Assembly (NCBI GenBank): GCA_965200925.1
Contig: OZ241738.1
Location: 1,798,001-1,862,000, forward strand
Length of the DNA: 64,000 nucleotides
Source: WTGU01 sp965200925
Lineage (GTDB): Bacteria; Pseudomonadota; Alphaproteobacteria; UBA828
Direction of reading: 5' to 3'
The translations under genes and the position numbers were made by a program. Shown piece after piece: positions 45,777-53,985 of this stretch (the stretch's first letter is position 1; the number at the start of each line of letters is the position of its first letter). The notes under the pieces were generated by a model that saw only the letters and a list, made by a program, of their open reading frames with translations, was not told the DNA's origin and ran no database searches.

Positions 45777-47837
45777 TCAGCCGCCGGCGACCGCGACCGA
45801 GACGGTCTCGACCGAAACGGCCTCGACCGAGACCTCGACGCCGTGCACGCAGCTGCTCTCGCCCATGTCCGACTTGAGCCCCGGATTCAGGACGTTGATG
45901 TTGGCCCGCGCGCCGCGCTCCCGGCGGGGCCAGCGGCCCTTGGGGGAGAGGGCGACGCCGCGCGGGATCGAATCGGCGATGGCCAGCGCGAGCTCCAGGC
46001 TGCCGGTCTCGTTGGAAAGGCGCACCCGCTGCCCGGCCGCCAAGCCGCGCGCGGCGGCATCGTCGGGATGGATGGTCACCGTCGCCGGGCCGAGCCGCTC
46101 CGCGACGCGCCCGTCGTTGGCGTAGGAGTCGTTCATCAGCCACGGCGAGGCGGGGGAAAGCAGACGTAGCCTTCCCGCCGCCGGGCGCGCGTCGGCCTCC
46201 GGCGCGGGCAGCCGCGGATGCCCGTCTGCCTCGGCGCGCGCAGACGCGATCTCGATCTTGCCGCTGGGGGTCGGGAAGGCGAGATCGGCGAACTGGATCA
46301 CCGGTTTCGGCGCGGGAAACACGGTGCCGGCCGCCTTGAAATCCGCGAACGAGCCGGCGATGCCGACCTGGTCCATGACCGCCTCCATGATCGATTCGTC
46401 GCTCTCGAACAGCGCCGGCTCGGTGTAGCCCATGGCGCGGGCGAGGCGGCGGAATATCTCCTGGTTGGGCAGCGAGTCGCCGAGCGGCTCCTGGAGCTTG
46501 GCCTGGGCGGAGAAGGAAAGGTTGAAGTAGCCCGAGACGAGGTCGTCGAACTCGAGGAAGGACGCGGCGGGCAGGACGTAGTCCGCGTAGTCGGCGGTGT
46601 CGGTCTGGAACAGGTCCACCACCACGGTGAAGAGGTCCTCGCGGGCGAGCGCCGCTTGCAGCCGCGCCTGCTCGGGGCTGGAGGCAGCCGGGTTGATGTT
46701 CCAGCAGAGGAAGGCGTGGATGTCCGCCGGGTCTTCCAGGCGCGCCGCGAGCGCCATCTGGCTGAAGCTCGGCGGGCTGCGGTTCAGCGCCGCGCCGCTC
46801 AGATAGTCGCCGTCCACCCCCTTCCGGCCGCTGCCGTTGAGATAGAGCATCCCGGCGCCGGGCTTGCCGAAATTGCCGGTGGCAGCGGGCAGCAGCGCGC
46901 AGGCGCGCACCACGTTGCCGCCGCGCCTCTGCCGTTGCAGCCCCTGACCCAGCCAGAGCAGGGAGGGGCCCGCGCCGTAGAGGCGCACCGCCTCCTCGAT
47001 CAGGGGCGCCGGGACGCCCGTCCGCGCTGCGCCCCAGGCGGGGGTGCAGGGTGCGAGCGTCGGTTCCAGCTCGCGCCAGCCGACGGTGTGGGCATCGAGG
47101 AACGGCCGGTCGACCAGCCCGTCGCGGGCCAGCACGTGGAGCATGGCGAAGGCGAGGGCGGCGTCACTGCCGGGGAAGGGCTGCAGGTGCAGGTCGGCCC
47201 GTGCAGCCGTCGGGTGGCGCACGGGGTCGACGACGACCACCGCGCCCGGCGCCTCCTTCAGCCAGTGCTTGTGCTGGTGCGGGGCCGACGCGGAGGGGTT
47301 CGCGCCCCAGACCACGATGCAGCGCGCGTCCCCGGCGGTGCGCGGATCGAAACCGATGACGGAACTGCCGATGACGTAATCGAGGGCGACATGCCCGGCC
47401 ATGTTGCAGACGGTGTCCGGCTCGACCTCGCGCGCGCCGAGCCGCCCCAGGAAACGCAGCGGGAAGTTGCCGGCGATGAGGGAGCAGGTGCCGGTGTAAT
47501 GCGCGTGCACGATCTTGTCCGCGCCGGCGCCTTCGGCGATCGCCGCGAGGCGCGTCGCGACGGCCTCGATGGCCTCGTCCCAATCGACCGCCTCGAAGCG
47601 CCCTTCGCCCTTGGCGCCGACGCGCTTCAGGGGGCGCAGAAGCCGCGCCTGCGGGTCGCGGAACACGCCGTTGTAGGCGAGCGCGCATTTGCCGCAGAGG
47701 GCACCGCGACTCACCGGGTGGTCCGGATCGCCCAGCACGCGGGTGATCCTGCCGCCGCGCCGGATGGCGACGATGCCGCAGGCGTCGTAGCAATCGCGCG
47801 GACAGGTGGTCTTGAGGACGTCCTTGGCGCTGGGCAT
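45777..47837 (-). CDS. molybdopterin oxidoreductase (formate dehydrogenase-like, single subunit)
   Basis: A 686-residue protein with an N-terminal [4Fe-4S] ligand set Cys12-x3-Cys16-x3-Cys20-x27-Cys48 (TCPRDCYDAC, ALCGKC), then molybdopterin domains (VVWGANPSASAPHQHKHW, VVVDPVRHPTAARADLHLQPFPGSDAALA, FLCWNINPAASSPEQ) and a C-terminal MopB domain (VTIHPDDAAARGLAAGQRV). No electron-transfer subunit is adjacent. The C-terminus ends in a VSVE(A/T) repeat with repeated DNA (45800-45838). No selenocysteine is seen. It could be formate dehydrogenase or another small-substrate oxidoreductase. Confidence 0.88.
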   Translation of the reverse strand: MPSAKDVLKTTCPRDCYDACGIVAIRRGGRITRVLGDPDHPVSRGALCGKCALAYNGVFRDPQARLLRPLKRVGAKGEGRFEAVDWDEAIEAVATRLAAIAEGAGADKIVHAHYTGTCSLIAGNFPLRFLGRLGAREVEPDTVCNMAGHVALDYVIGSSVIGFDPRTAGDARCIVVWGANPSASAPHQHKHWLKEAPGAVVVVDPVRHPTAARADLHLQPFPGSDAALAFAMLHVLARDGLVDRPFLDAHTVGWRELEPTLAPCTPAWGAARTGVPAPLIEEAVRLYGAGPSLLWLGQGLQRQRRGGNVVRACALLPAATGNFGKPGAGMLYLNGSGRKGVDGDYLSGAALNRSPPSFSQMALAARLEDPADIHAFLCWNINPAASSPEQARLQAALAREDLFTVVVDLFQTDTADYADYVLPAASFLEFDDLVSGYFNLSFSAQAKLQEPLGDSLPNQEIFRRLARAMGYTEPALFESDESIMEAVMDQVGIAGSFADFKAAGTVFPAPKPVIQFADLAFPTPSGKIEIASARAEADGHPRLPAPEADARPAAGRLRLLSPASPWLMNDSYANDGRVAERLGPATVTIHPDDAAARGLAAGQRVRLSNETGSLELALAIADSIPRGVALSPKGRWPRRERGARANINVLNPGLKSDMGESSCVHGVEVSVEAVSVETVSVAVAGG

Positions 47838-47942
47838 GGCGGCTCCTCCCGATCTCGCGGCCGCGCCCGCCATCCTACGGCGGCGGGGCGGTCGCCGGAA
47901 CCCCGTGTTAGGGTGGCCATGGAGACTCGAGGGAGGACCGTC

Positions 47943-48776
47943 ATGCGGAAGGTGACGCTGCCGTCGGGCGATGCGGTCGCGGCGCTCGGCCAGGGGACAT
48001 GGCGCATGGGCGAGCGCCGCGCGGCGGCGAGCGCGGAGGTCGCGGCGCTGCGGCACGGCCTCGACCGCGGCATGACGCTGGTCGACACGGCGGAGATGTA
48101 CGGCGACGGCGGCTCGGAACGGGTGGTGGGCGAGGCGATCCGCGGGCAGCGCGACGCGGTCTATCTGGTGAGCAAGGCGCTGCCGCAGAACGCCGGGCGC
48201 AAGCGCCTGGCGAAGGCGTGCGAAGCCAGCCTCGACCGCCTGGCGACGGACCATCTCGACCTCTACCTGCTGCATTGGCGCGGCGGCGTGCCGCTTGCCG
48301 AAACCGTCGAAGGGTTTCTCGCCCTGCGGGACGCCGGCAAGATCCGCCATTTCGGGGTCAGCAATTTCGACACCGACGACATGGCCGCGCTGTGGGAGAC
48401 CGAGGGCGGCACCGCCTGCCAGACCAACCAGATCCTCTACAACCTCACGCGGCGCTGGCCGGAGGCGTCGCTGCGCGCTTGGTGCGAGAGCCACGGCCTG
48501 CCGTTGATGGTGTATTCGCCCCTCGAGCAGGGGCGGTTGCCGGATGACGGTGCCCTCGCCGCCGTCGCCCGGAAGCACGGCGCGACGGCGATGCAGGTCG
48601 CCCTCGCCTGGACGCTCAGGCACGCGGATGCGTTCGTGGTGCCCAAGGCCGCGCGGATCGCCCATGTGGACGAGAACCGCGGCGCCCTCGACATCACCCT
48701 CGACGCGGACGACTTGGCCGCCCTCGACGCCGCCTTCCCCCCGCCGGACGGCGCCGCGCCGCTCGAAATCCTGTAG
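47943..48776 (+). CDS. aldo/keto reductase
   Basis: A 277-residue AKR with the catalytic tetrad Asp48, Tyr53 (DTAEMYGDGGSE), Lys78 (VSKALP) and His111 (LLHWRG). HFGVSNFDTDD and VVPKAARIAHVDEN complete the NADPH-binding barrel. It reduces carbonyls. It is divergent from the molybdoenzyme. The ATG follows GGGAGGACC. Confidence 0.93.
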   Translation: MRKVTLPSGDAVAALGQGTWRMGERRAAASAEVAALRHGLDRGMTLVDTAEMYGDGGSERVVGEAIRGQRDAVYLVSKALPQNAGRKRLAKACEASLDRLATDHLDLYLLHWRGGVPLAETVEGFLALRDAGKIRHFGVSNFDTDDMAALWETEGGTACQTNQILYNLTRRWPEASLRAWCESHGLPLMVYSPLEQGRLPDDGALAAVARKHGATAMQVALAWTLRHADAFVVPKAARIAHVDENRGALDITLDADDLAALDAAFPPPDGAAPLEIL

Positions 48777-48841
48777 GCGGGCTGGCCCGCCTTTCCCGAC
48801 CGCGCTACTCTCCTTCCCCGGGAGAACGGGAGAACGATGGG

Positions 48842-49093
48842 GTGGCGAGACTGACGGACCGGCAGCGCCGCTGGCTCCGCCGTGGCCTCGACCAGCCCGG
48901 CGGCAAGCTGCCGCTGTTCGACGACGAGGGGCAGCGGATCGACAGGCGTACGATCCGCTCCTGCATCAAAAAGGGATGGGCCGCGCCGTGGCGCCGCAAC
49001 CCCGTCGCCCCCGGCTGGATGGTGTGCCGGCTCACCGACCGGGGCCGCCTCGCCCTTGGCGCGGTGGCGCGGCCTGACGACCGGGCGGCCTGA
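48842..49093 (+). CDS. conserved-looking hypothetical protein, winged-helix-like
   Basis: An 83-residue basic protein starting at GTG. It reads LTDRQRRWLRRGLDQPGGK, then DRRTIRSCIKKGWAAPW and GWMVCRLTDRGRLAL. The last part resembles the recognition helix and wing of small wHTH proteins, with the phrase VCRLTDRGR typical of MarR-like C-ends. No function can be named. It lies 65 bases after the aldo/keto reductase and is convergent with the deaminase-like gene. Confidence 0.6.
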   Translation: MARLTDRQRRWLRRGLDQPGGKLPLFDDEGQRIDRRTIRSCIKKGWAAPWRRNPVAPGWMVCRLTDRGRLALGAVARPDDRAA

Positions 49094-49102
49094 CGGGCGG
49101 GC

Positions 49103-50371
49103 TCAAGCGGGCGCCCGCAGGTCGACGGGCGCGCCCATCACCGAACGCGCGGCGGGCGTCGTCTCGGCGACCAGCCTGCCGCACTTGAAGACGTGGGTGC
49201 AGGCCGGGTTGAGGCGGAGCACGTCGGCCTTGCTCGCGGCGTCGAACACGACCAGATCGGCGCGGCAACCGGGCGCCACGCCATAGTCCTCGAGCGCGAG
49301 GATGGCGGCGTTGCGCCAAGTCACCATGTCGAAGCAAGCGTCGATCTCGGCCGTGCCGGACATCTGGCAGACGTGCAGCGCGAGCGACGCCGCCTGGACC
49401 ATGTCGCCCCGGCCGAGCGGGTACCACGGGTCCATGATCGAATCGTGGCCGATGCCGACGGTGACGCCGGCCTGCCAGAGCTCCTTCACCCGCGTCATCG
49501 AGCGCCGCTTCGGGTAGGTGTCCTCTCGCCCGAGCAGGATCAGGTTGTCGAACGGGTTGGCGATGACGTTCAAGCCGCCCTTTTGCAGCCAGCCGAAGAG
49601 GCGGAAGGCATAGGCGTTGGCGTAGGAATGCATGGCGGCGCAATGGCTCGCCGTGACCCGGCCCTGCATCCCGCGGTAGTAGGACTGGTGGGCCATCACC
49701 TCGGTGAAGCGCGAGTTCGGATCGTCGATCTCGTCGCAATGGACGTCGATCAGGAGGCCGCGCTTCTCGGCTTCGTCGAAGATCAGTTCGAGGCTGGCCA
49801 CGCCCGCCTCCCGCGTCGCCTCGTTGTGCGGGATGCCGCCCACCGCGTCCGGCCCCATGTCGAGGGCACGGCGGAAGAGTTCCGGCCCGCCCGGATGCGA
49901 GTGGATGCCGTCCTGAGGGAAGGCCACGACCTGAAGGTCGACCCGGTCCGCCACCTCTTCCTTGACTTCGAGGAGCGCTCGCAGCGACAGCTGGCTCTCG
50001 TCCGAAGTGTCGGCATGGGTGCGGATGAAGCCCGCGCCCTGGGCCACTTCCCAGTCGATCGCCTGCCGCGCCCGCGCCTTGACCGCCTCCACGTCGCGGT
50101 TTTCCTTCTGCCGGCCCCATATCGCGATGCCTTCGTGCAGCGTGCCCGAAACGTTGGCTTCGAGGCTCGCGGTGAGAACGGCGTCGAGATGGACGTGCGG
50201 GTCGATCAACGGGCCCGAGACGAGGCGGCCTGCGCAATCGATCACGGTGCCGGCCTCCGTCGCGATCCCCGGCTCGACCGCCGCGATGCGTTCGCCCTCG
50301 ATGGCGACGTCGGCGCGCCGCACCGGCTGGTCCTCGTGCGCGACGAGGGCGTTCTTCAGAATGACGTCCAT
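49103..50371 (-). CDS. amidohydrolase family protein, cytosine deaminase-like
   Basis: A 422-residue metal-dependent hydrolase. The HxH pair lies in LIDPHVHLDAVL, with FIRTHADTSD, the conserved HCDEIDDPNSRF with metal His and catalytic Glu, and GIGHDSIMDPWYPLG with the late Asp. This is the CodA-type layout. It deaminates a cyclic amidine or hydrolyses a related ring compound. It is encoded upstream of (and divergent from) the TPR-oxygenase gene. Confidence 0.9.
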   Translation of the reverse strand: MDVILKNALVAHEDQPVRRADVAIEGERIAAVEPGIATEAGTVIDCAGRLVSGPLIDPHVHLDAVLTASLEANVSGTLHEGIAIWGRQKENRDVEAVKARARQAIDWEVAQGAGFIRTHADTSDESQLSLRALLEVKEEVADRVDLQVVAFPQDGIHSHPGGPELFRRALDMGPDAVGGIPHNEATREAGVASLELIFDEAEKRGLLIDVHCDEIDDPNSRFTEVMAHQSYYRGMQGRVTASHCAAMHSYANAYAFRLFGWLQKGGLNVIANPFDNLILLGREDTYPKRRSMTRVKELWQAGVTVGIGHDSIMDPWYPLGRGDMVQAASLALHVCQMSGTAEIDACFDMVTWRNAAILALEDYGVAPGCRADLVVFDAASKADVLRLNPACTHVFKCGRLVAETTPAARSVMGAPVDLRAPA

Positions 50372-50546
50372 GCGCGAAGCCTCCCCTCTCTTCCGGCGGC
50401 CGAGTGCCCGCCCGCTCCCAGACTACTATCAACGGTCGGGTTTTTTCAGGTGCGCGGGCCTCCGGGCCCGCATTTACCACTCGCGCACCGGCCGGTTCCC
50501 GGCCGTGCTAGCATTCCCGCGCGTCGCGTTTCATCGAGGGCGGGGC

Positions 50547-52043
50547 ATGGCGCCGGAGGGCAGCAGGCGAGGGACGGGCGCGCGGCCCGCCCGCCCCGCG
50601 ATGTCGCCGACCCGCGTCCGCGAGGCGGTGCGGCGGGCCGCGCGCTATCGGCGGACCGGCCGGCTCGCGGAGGCGCGGGCGCTCTACTGCGACGTTCTCG
50701 CCGTGCGGCCCGACCACCGGGAGGCACTGAAGGCCTGCGCCGTGGTCTCGCTTCAGCTCGACCATGTTGACCAGGCCGTGGCGCTGCTGCGCCGCGCGGT
50801 CGCGCTCGACGAAGGCGACGCCGGCGCGCACAACGATCTCGGCAACGCGCTCCAGGCGGCGGGCCGTCTCGACGAAGCGGCTGCCGTCTACTGCCGCGCG
50901 CTCGCGCTCGACCCGGCCATGGCCGAGGCGCATCTCAACCTCGGCCATGTGCGGCGCGGCGCGGGCGATCTCGACGGCGCCGCCGCCGCTTACGCCGAGG
51001 CCGCCCGCCTTCGCCCCGACCACGCCGGCGCCGTCCTGTATGTGGGGCTGGTCCACCACGCCCAGGGGGAGCCGGAGTCGGCGGCCCGCGCCTTCCGCCG
51101 CGCCATCGCGCTCGACCCGAAGAACGCCGAGGCCCGCTTCGCCCTCGGCAGCGCCCTCTACGCGCTGGACGCGCTCGATGATGCGGTGCGAGCCTACGAA
51201 GAGGCGGCGGTGCTGAAGGCCGACATCCTCGATGCGTCGTTCGCAGTGGGGAAGCCCCGCCACGTCCACGCCCATCTCGACGGGGGCGACCCACACGCCG
51301 CCGTCGCGGCCTGCGATGCCCATCTCGCCCGCTACCCCGGCGCCAGCGGCGCGCTCGCGATGAAGGCCATCGCCCTGCGGGAGAGTGGTGACGCGGCAGC
51401 GGCGCGGGCGCTGCTCGATTTCGACCGCTTCCTCCGCCCCGTGCGCCGTGTGCCGCCGGCGGGTTTCGCGAGCGTCGCGGCCTTCAACGAGGCGCTGGCC
51501 GCCCATGTCCGCAACCACCCGACGCTGAGGGACGCGCCCGCGAGCTACTCGATGGAAGGCGGCAAGAGCACGGGCGAACTCTTCCCCGGCGCCGCGACCG
51601 CCGTCGTGGCGCCCGCCGTCGCGGCGTTCCGGGAGGCGGTCGCGCGGGCGGTGGAGGAATACCGCGATGCTCTCCCGGCGGCGCCGGATCATCCTTTCGT
51701 GGCCGCCGCGCCGGCGCGCTTCAAGGCCACGGCCTGGGGAGTCGTCCTCGACGCCGGTGCCTTCCAGGTGCCCCACATCCACCCGTCGGCCTGGCTCAGC
51801 GGCGTTTATTACGTGCGCCTGCCCGAGATCGTCACCGACCTCGGTGCCGCTCACGCCGGCTGGATCGAGTTCGGCCGCCCCTATTGGGATTTTGCAATCC
51901 GCGTGGAGCCGGAAACCAAGCTGGTGAAGCCCGAGGAGGGCCTGATGCTGCTCTTCCCCTCCTACATGTTCCACCGCACCCTCCCCTTCGCGGGCCCTGG
52001 CGCGCGCATCAGCATCGCCTTCGACATTCTGCGCGATGGGTGA
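50547..52043 (+). CDS. TPR protein with C-terminal putative 2OG-Fe(II) oxygenase domain
   Basis: A 498-residue two-part protein. Residues about 25-260 hold six or so TPR motifs (LLRRAVALDEGDAGAHNDLGNAL, LDEAAAVYCRALALDP, AARAFRRAIALDPKNAEA). Residues about 300-498 form a double-stranded beta helix domain with the iron ligands in VPHIHPSAWLSGVYYV (His near 410) and FPSYMFHRTLPF, followed by RISIAFDI with the 2OG-binding Arg. Such proteins are thought to hydroxylate a protein bound by the TPRs. Acts in the cytoplasm; no signal peptide. Confidence 0.88.
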   Translation: MAPEGSRRGTGARPARPAMSPTRVREAVRRAARYRRTGRLAEARALYCDVLAVRPDHREALKACAVVSLQLDHVDQAVALLRRAVALDEGDAGAHNDLGNALQAAGRLDEAAAVYCRALALDPAMAEAHLNLGHVRRGAGDLDGAAAAYAEAARLRPDHAGAVLYVGLVHHAQGEPESAARAFRRAIALDPKNAEARFALGSALYALDALDDAVRAYEEAAVLKADILDASFAVGKPRHVHAHLDGGDPHAAVAACDAHLARYPGASGALAMKAIALRESGDAAAARALLDFDRFLRPVRRVPPAGFASVAAFNEALAAHVRNHPTLRDAPASYSMEGGKSTGELFPGAATAVVAPAVAAFREAVARAVEEYRDALPAAPDHPFVAAAPARFKATAWGVVLDAGAFQVPHIHPSAWLSGVYYVRLPEIVTDLGAAHAGWIEFGRPYWDFAIRVEPETKLVKPEEGLMLLFPSYMFHRTLPFAGPGARISIAFDILRDG

Positions 52044-52092
52044 CGGCACAGGGCCGCGAACAGGAACCTGCGGGCGTCTATTGTGAGCTTCG

Positions 52093-52785
52093 TCAGATCG
52101 GGACTGGTTTTCCGCCGGACAACCTGATGTCCGGTCGCACGTAGACCGCCTTGTCTTTTAGCACTTTGGCGGGTTTGACGACGCCGAACGTGTGAGTCCG
52201 CCCGCCGCCGCTCGTGCCGGCCGTACTGCCTTCGTATTTCCAATTGGATTTGATCAAAAAGACGATGTCGACGCGCCAGATGAGCACCGATCGATCGGTC
52301 GCGATGGAGTGCGTAGGATCGACAAGATAACGCCACACGACATACCAACCCTCATGATCGTAATGAGATTGTATCGACCAAGGTCGTTTGCTGGCCTTGC
52401 TCTCAAGGCAGTAACGGGGTTGCGGGTTCGGCCCGCTCGAACGGTGCTTCAAATCGGGGAATCTCTGCTGCGCCTTGAATGTATGCTTGACCTTCTCGTA
52501 AATACTGAAGGTATCGAGCGCCTTGGTTCCGAAAATACCTATGATCGCGCTGAAGACGTTCCGCTGCTCAAGGTAAATGTCAATCAGATCATCTGCCTCT
52601 TTTTCGATATAGTCGACAGATTTTCGAATATGACCGACCTCCAGACCCGACGGAAGGGGTACGGATCGATCGAACCAGTCGAGATTTGGATACGAGGGCA
52701 CGGGACCGCGGCTTCCGGCAAACGGACGAGTCTTGACGTCTAGACGTCGATGTGTCTGAATAGGCACATGGTGACGAATGTGCAA
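52093..52785 (-). CDS. candidate restriction endonuclease with a PD-(D/E)XK site, unrecognised family
   Basis: Longest frame from TTG 52785 (230 residues); GTG 52767 and GTG 52701 are alternatives, and I see no in-frame ATG. RFPDLKHRSSG followed by RYCLESKASKRPW gives Pro110-Asp111, then Glu128-Ser-Lys130, the spacing of a PD-(D/E)XK centre. The conserved-looking part continues with QSHYDHEGWYVVWRYLVD, LIWRVDIVFL, NWKYEGS and GGRTHTFGV. I know of no named family. DNA is AT-rich. It is divergent from a ribbon-helix-helix gene and a methyltransferase, so a type II restriction enzyme is the best reading; a Vsr-like or non-restriction nuclease is possible. Confidence 0.7.
   Translation of the reverse strand: MHIRHHVPIQTHRRLDVKTRPFAGSRGPVPSYPNLDWFDRSVPLPSGLEVGHIRKSVDYIEKEADDLIDIYLEQRNVFSAIIGIFGTKALDTFSIYEKVKHTFKAQQRFPDLKHRSSGPNPQPRYCLESKASKRPWSIQSHYDHEGWYVVWRYLVDPTHSIATDRSVLIWRVDIVFLIKSNWKYEGSTAGTSGGGRTHTFGVVKPAKVLKDKAVYVRPDIRLSGGKPVPI
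52735..52748. promoter_or_regulatory. 14-bp perfect palindrome, candidate operator
   Basis: GACGTCTAGACGTC is its own reverse complement and lies just left of the ATG of the small ribbon-helix-helix gene, overlapping a TTGACG -35-like hexamer (52733-52738). A second inverted repeat, ATGTG/CACAT, spans 52750-52769. Both fit binding of a dimeric ribbon-helix-helix repressor between the divergent nuclease and methyltransferase genes. Confidence 0.45.
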
Positions 52786-52977
52786 AGCACTGTGATCAGT
52801 TTGCGACTCCGATCCGACGTCGCGCGCGCTTTCAAGATTGAAGCGGCGAGCCGGGGACTCAAGCTTAACGCCTTATTCGAGGAAATGCTCCGGGCATATC
52901 GGCAAAATGCCGGCCCGGAAAGGACGGACGGGGGCGGCGGAAGCCATGGCCGGGACGGACCTCGCGCGGATCGATAG
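52750..52977 (+). CDS. ribbon-helix-helix DNA-binding protein, possible controller
   Basis: A 75-residue protein (or 69 from ATG 52768). A strand STVISLRLRSDVARAF is followed by helix A, turn GLKLNAL and helix B FEEMLRAYRQ, the Arc/MetJ layout. The tail is glycine/arginine-rich. Its 5' end overlaps the nuclease frame on the other strand and its 3' end overlaps the methyltransferase start by 32 bases, so it is cotranscribed with the latter. A controller of the divergent pair or an antitoxin-like partner is inferred. Confidence 0.6.
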   Translation: MCLNRHMVTNVQSTVISLRLRSDVARAFKIEAASRGLKLNALFEEMLRAYRQNAGPERTDGGGGSHGRDGPRADR

Positions 52978-53962
52978 CGTTCTTCGGGGCGGGGCGCCGC
53001 GGACCTCATGGGCGGAAGCGCTGGTCGAGGCGACCGACGCCGCGTGGCGAGTCGTGCGGAACCACGGCGCCCAGCGGCGCGTGCACCTTTCGGAGCGGGC
53101 CACCTGCGTGCTGGCCGACGCCATCCAGTGGCTCGGCGGACTCCCGGAGAACGCGATTCACGCCGTGGTGACGGACCCTCCCTACGGCCTTGTCGAATAC
53201 GAGCGGGAGAACCACGCGAAGATGCGGGCCGGACAGGGAGGCGTATGGCGGATTCCGCCATCGTGGGACGGGGCCAGACGGCGCCCGCTGCCACGCTTCA
53301 CGGTGCTGTCCCGGCGGGAGACGGACGAGCTTTACGCCTTCTTCGGCGAATTCGCCCTTGCCGCGGCGCGGGCGCTCGTGCCGGGCGGCCACATGTTCGT
53401 CGCGTCGAACCCCTTGCTGTCCACGGTGACCTTCCACGCCTTTCAAGCGGCCGGGCTCGATAAGCGCGGTGAAGTCATCCGGCTCGTGCAGACCTTGCGG
53501 GGCGGAGACCGTCCGAAGGGCGCGGAACGGGAATTCCGCGACGTGACCGTGATGCCGCGCTCGTGCTGGGAACCGTGGGGCATCTTTCGCAAGCCGCTCG
53601 ACGGCACGGTCGCGGCGAATCTGCGGCGCTGGGGCGCGGGCGGCTTGCGACGGGTCTCCGATGACGAGCCGTTCCGGGACGTGATTCCCTGCTCGCCAGC
53701 GCGCGGAAGGGAAAAGGCGATCGCCCCGCACCCGTCGTTGAAGCCCCAGAAGTTCCTGCGCCGGATCGTGCGGGCCGCCCTGCCGCTCGGCCTGGGCATC
53801 GTCCACGACCCGTTCGCCGGAAGCGGCTCGACGCTCGCAGCGGCGGAAGCAGTCGGCTACCGCTCCACGGGGACCGAGAGGGACCGCGATTATTTCGAAA
53901 TGGGCGGGCGCGCGTTCGACAGGTTGGCGGACCTGCCGGTCGATCATGTCGGCGGCGATTGA
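52946..53962 (+). CDS. site-specific DNA methyltransferase (N6-adenine or N4-cytosine, beta order)
   Basis: A 338-residue methyltransferase. Motif IV is DPPYGLVEYE (about 78-87), followed by motif blocks GGVWRIPPSWDGA, a target-recognition region (about 150-250), and then C-terminal HPSLKPQKFL (motif X-like) and DPFAGSGSTLAAAEA (motif I). The IV-TRD-I order defines the beta class. It should protect DNA against the candidate restriction enzyme encoded divergently. The target sequence cannot be read from the protein. The ATG at 52946 lies inside the ribbon-helix-helix gene. Confidence 0.92.
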   Translation: MAGTDLARIDSVLRGGAPRTSWAEALVEATDAAWRVVRNHGAQRRVHLSERATCVLADAIQWLGGLPENAIHAVVTDPPYGLVEYERENHAKMRAGQGGVWRIPPSWDGARRRPLPRFTVLSRRETDELYAFFGEFALAAARALVPGGHMFVASNPLLSTVTFHAFQAAGLDKRGEVIRLVQTLRGGDRPKGAEREFRDVTVMPRSCWEPWGIFRKPLDGTVAANLRRWGAGGLRRVSDDEPFRDVIPCSPARGREKAIAPHPSLKPQKFLRRIVRAALPLGLGIVHDPFAGSGSTLAAAEAVGYRSTGTERDRDYFEMGGRAFDRLADLPVDHVGGD

Positions 53963-53985
53963 GAGCACGCCCGGCCGCGTCCCAC

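Noticed and set aside
49107..49118. 12-bp palindrome GCGGGCGCCCGC
   Set aside because: It lies inside the C-terminal codons of the deaminase-like gene and is expected by chance in DNA of this GC content.
50454..50471. Seven-base hairpin GCGGGCC/GGCCCGC after a run of six T
   Set aside because: It lies between divergent starts, not at the end of a gene, and the T-run is on the wrong side for rightward termination.
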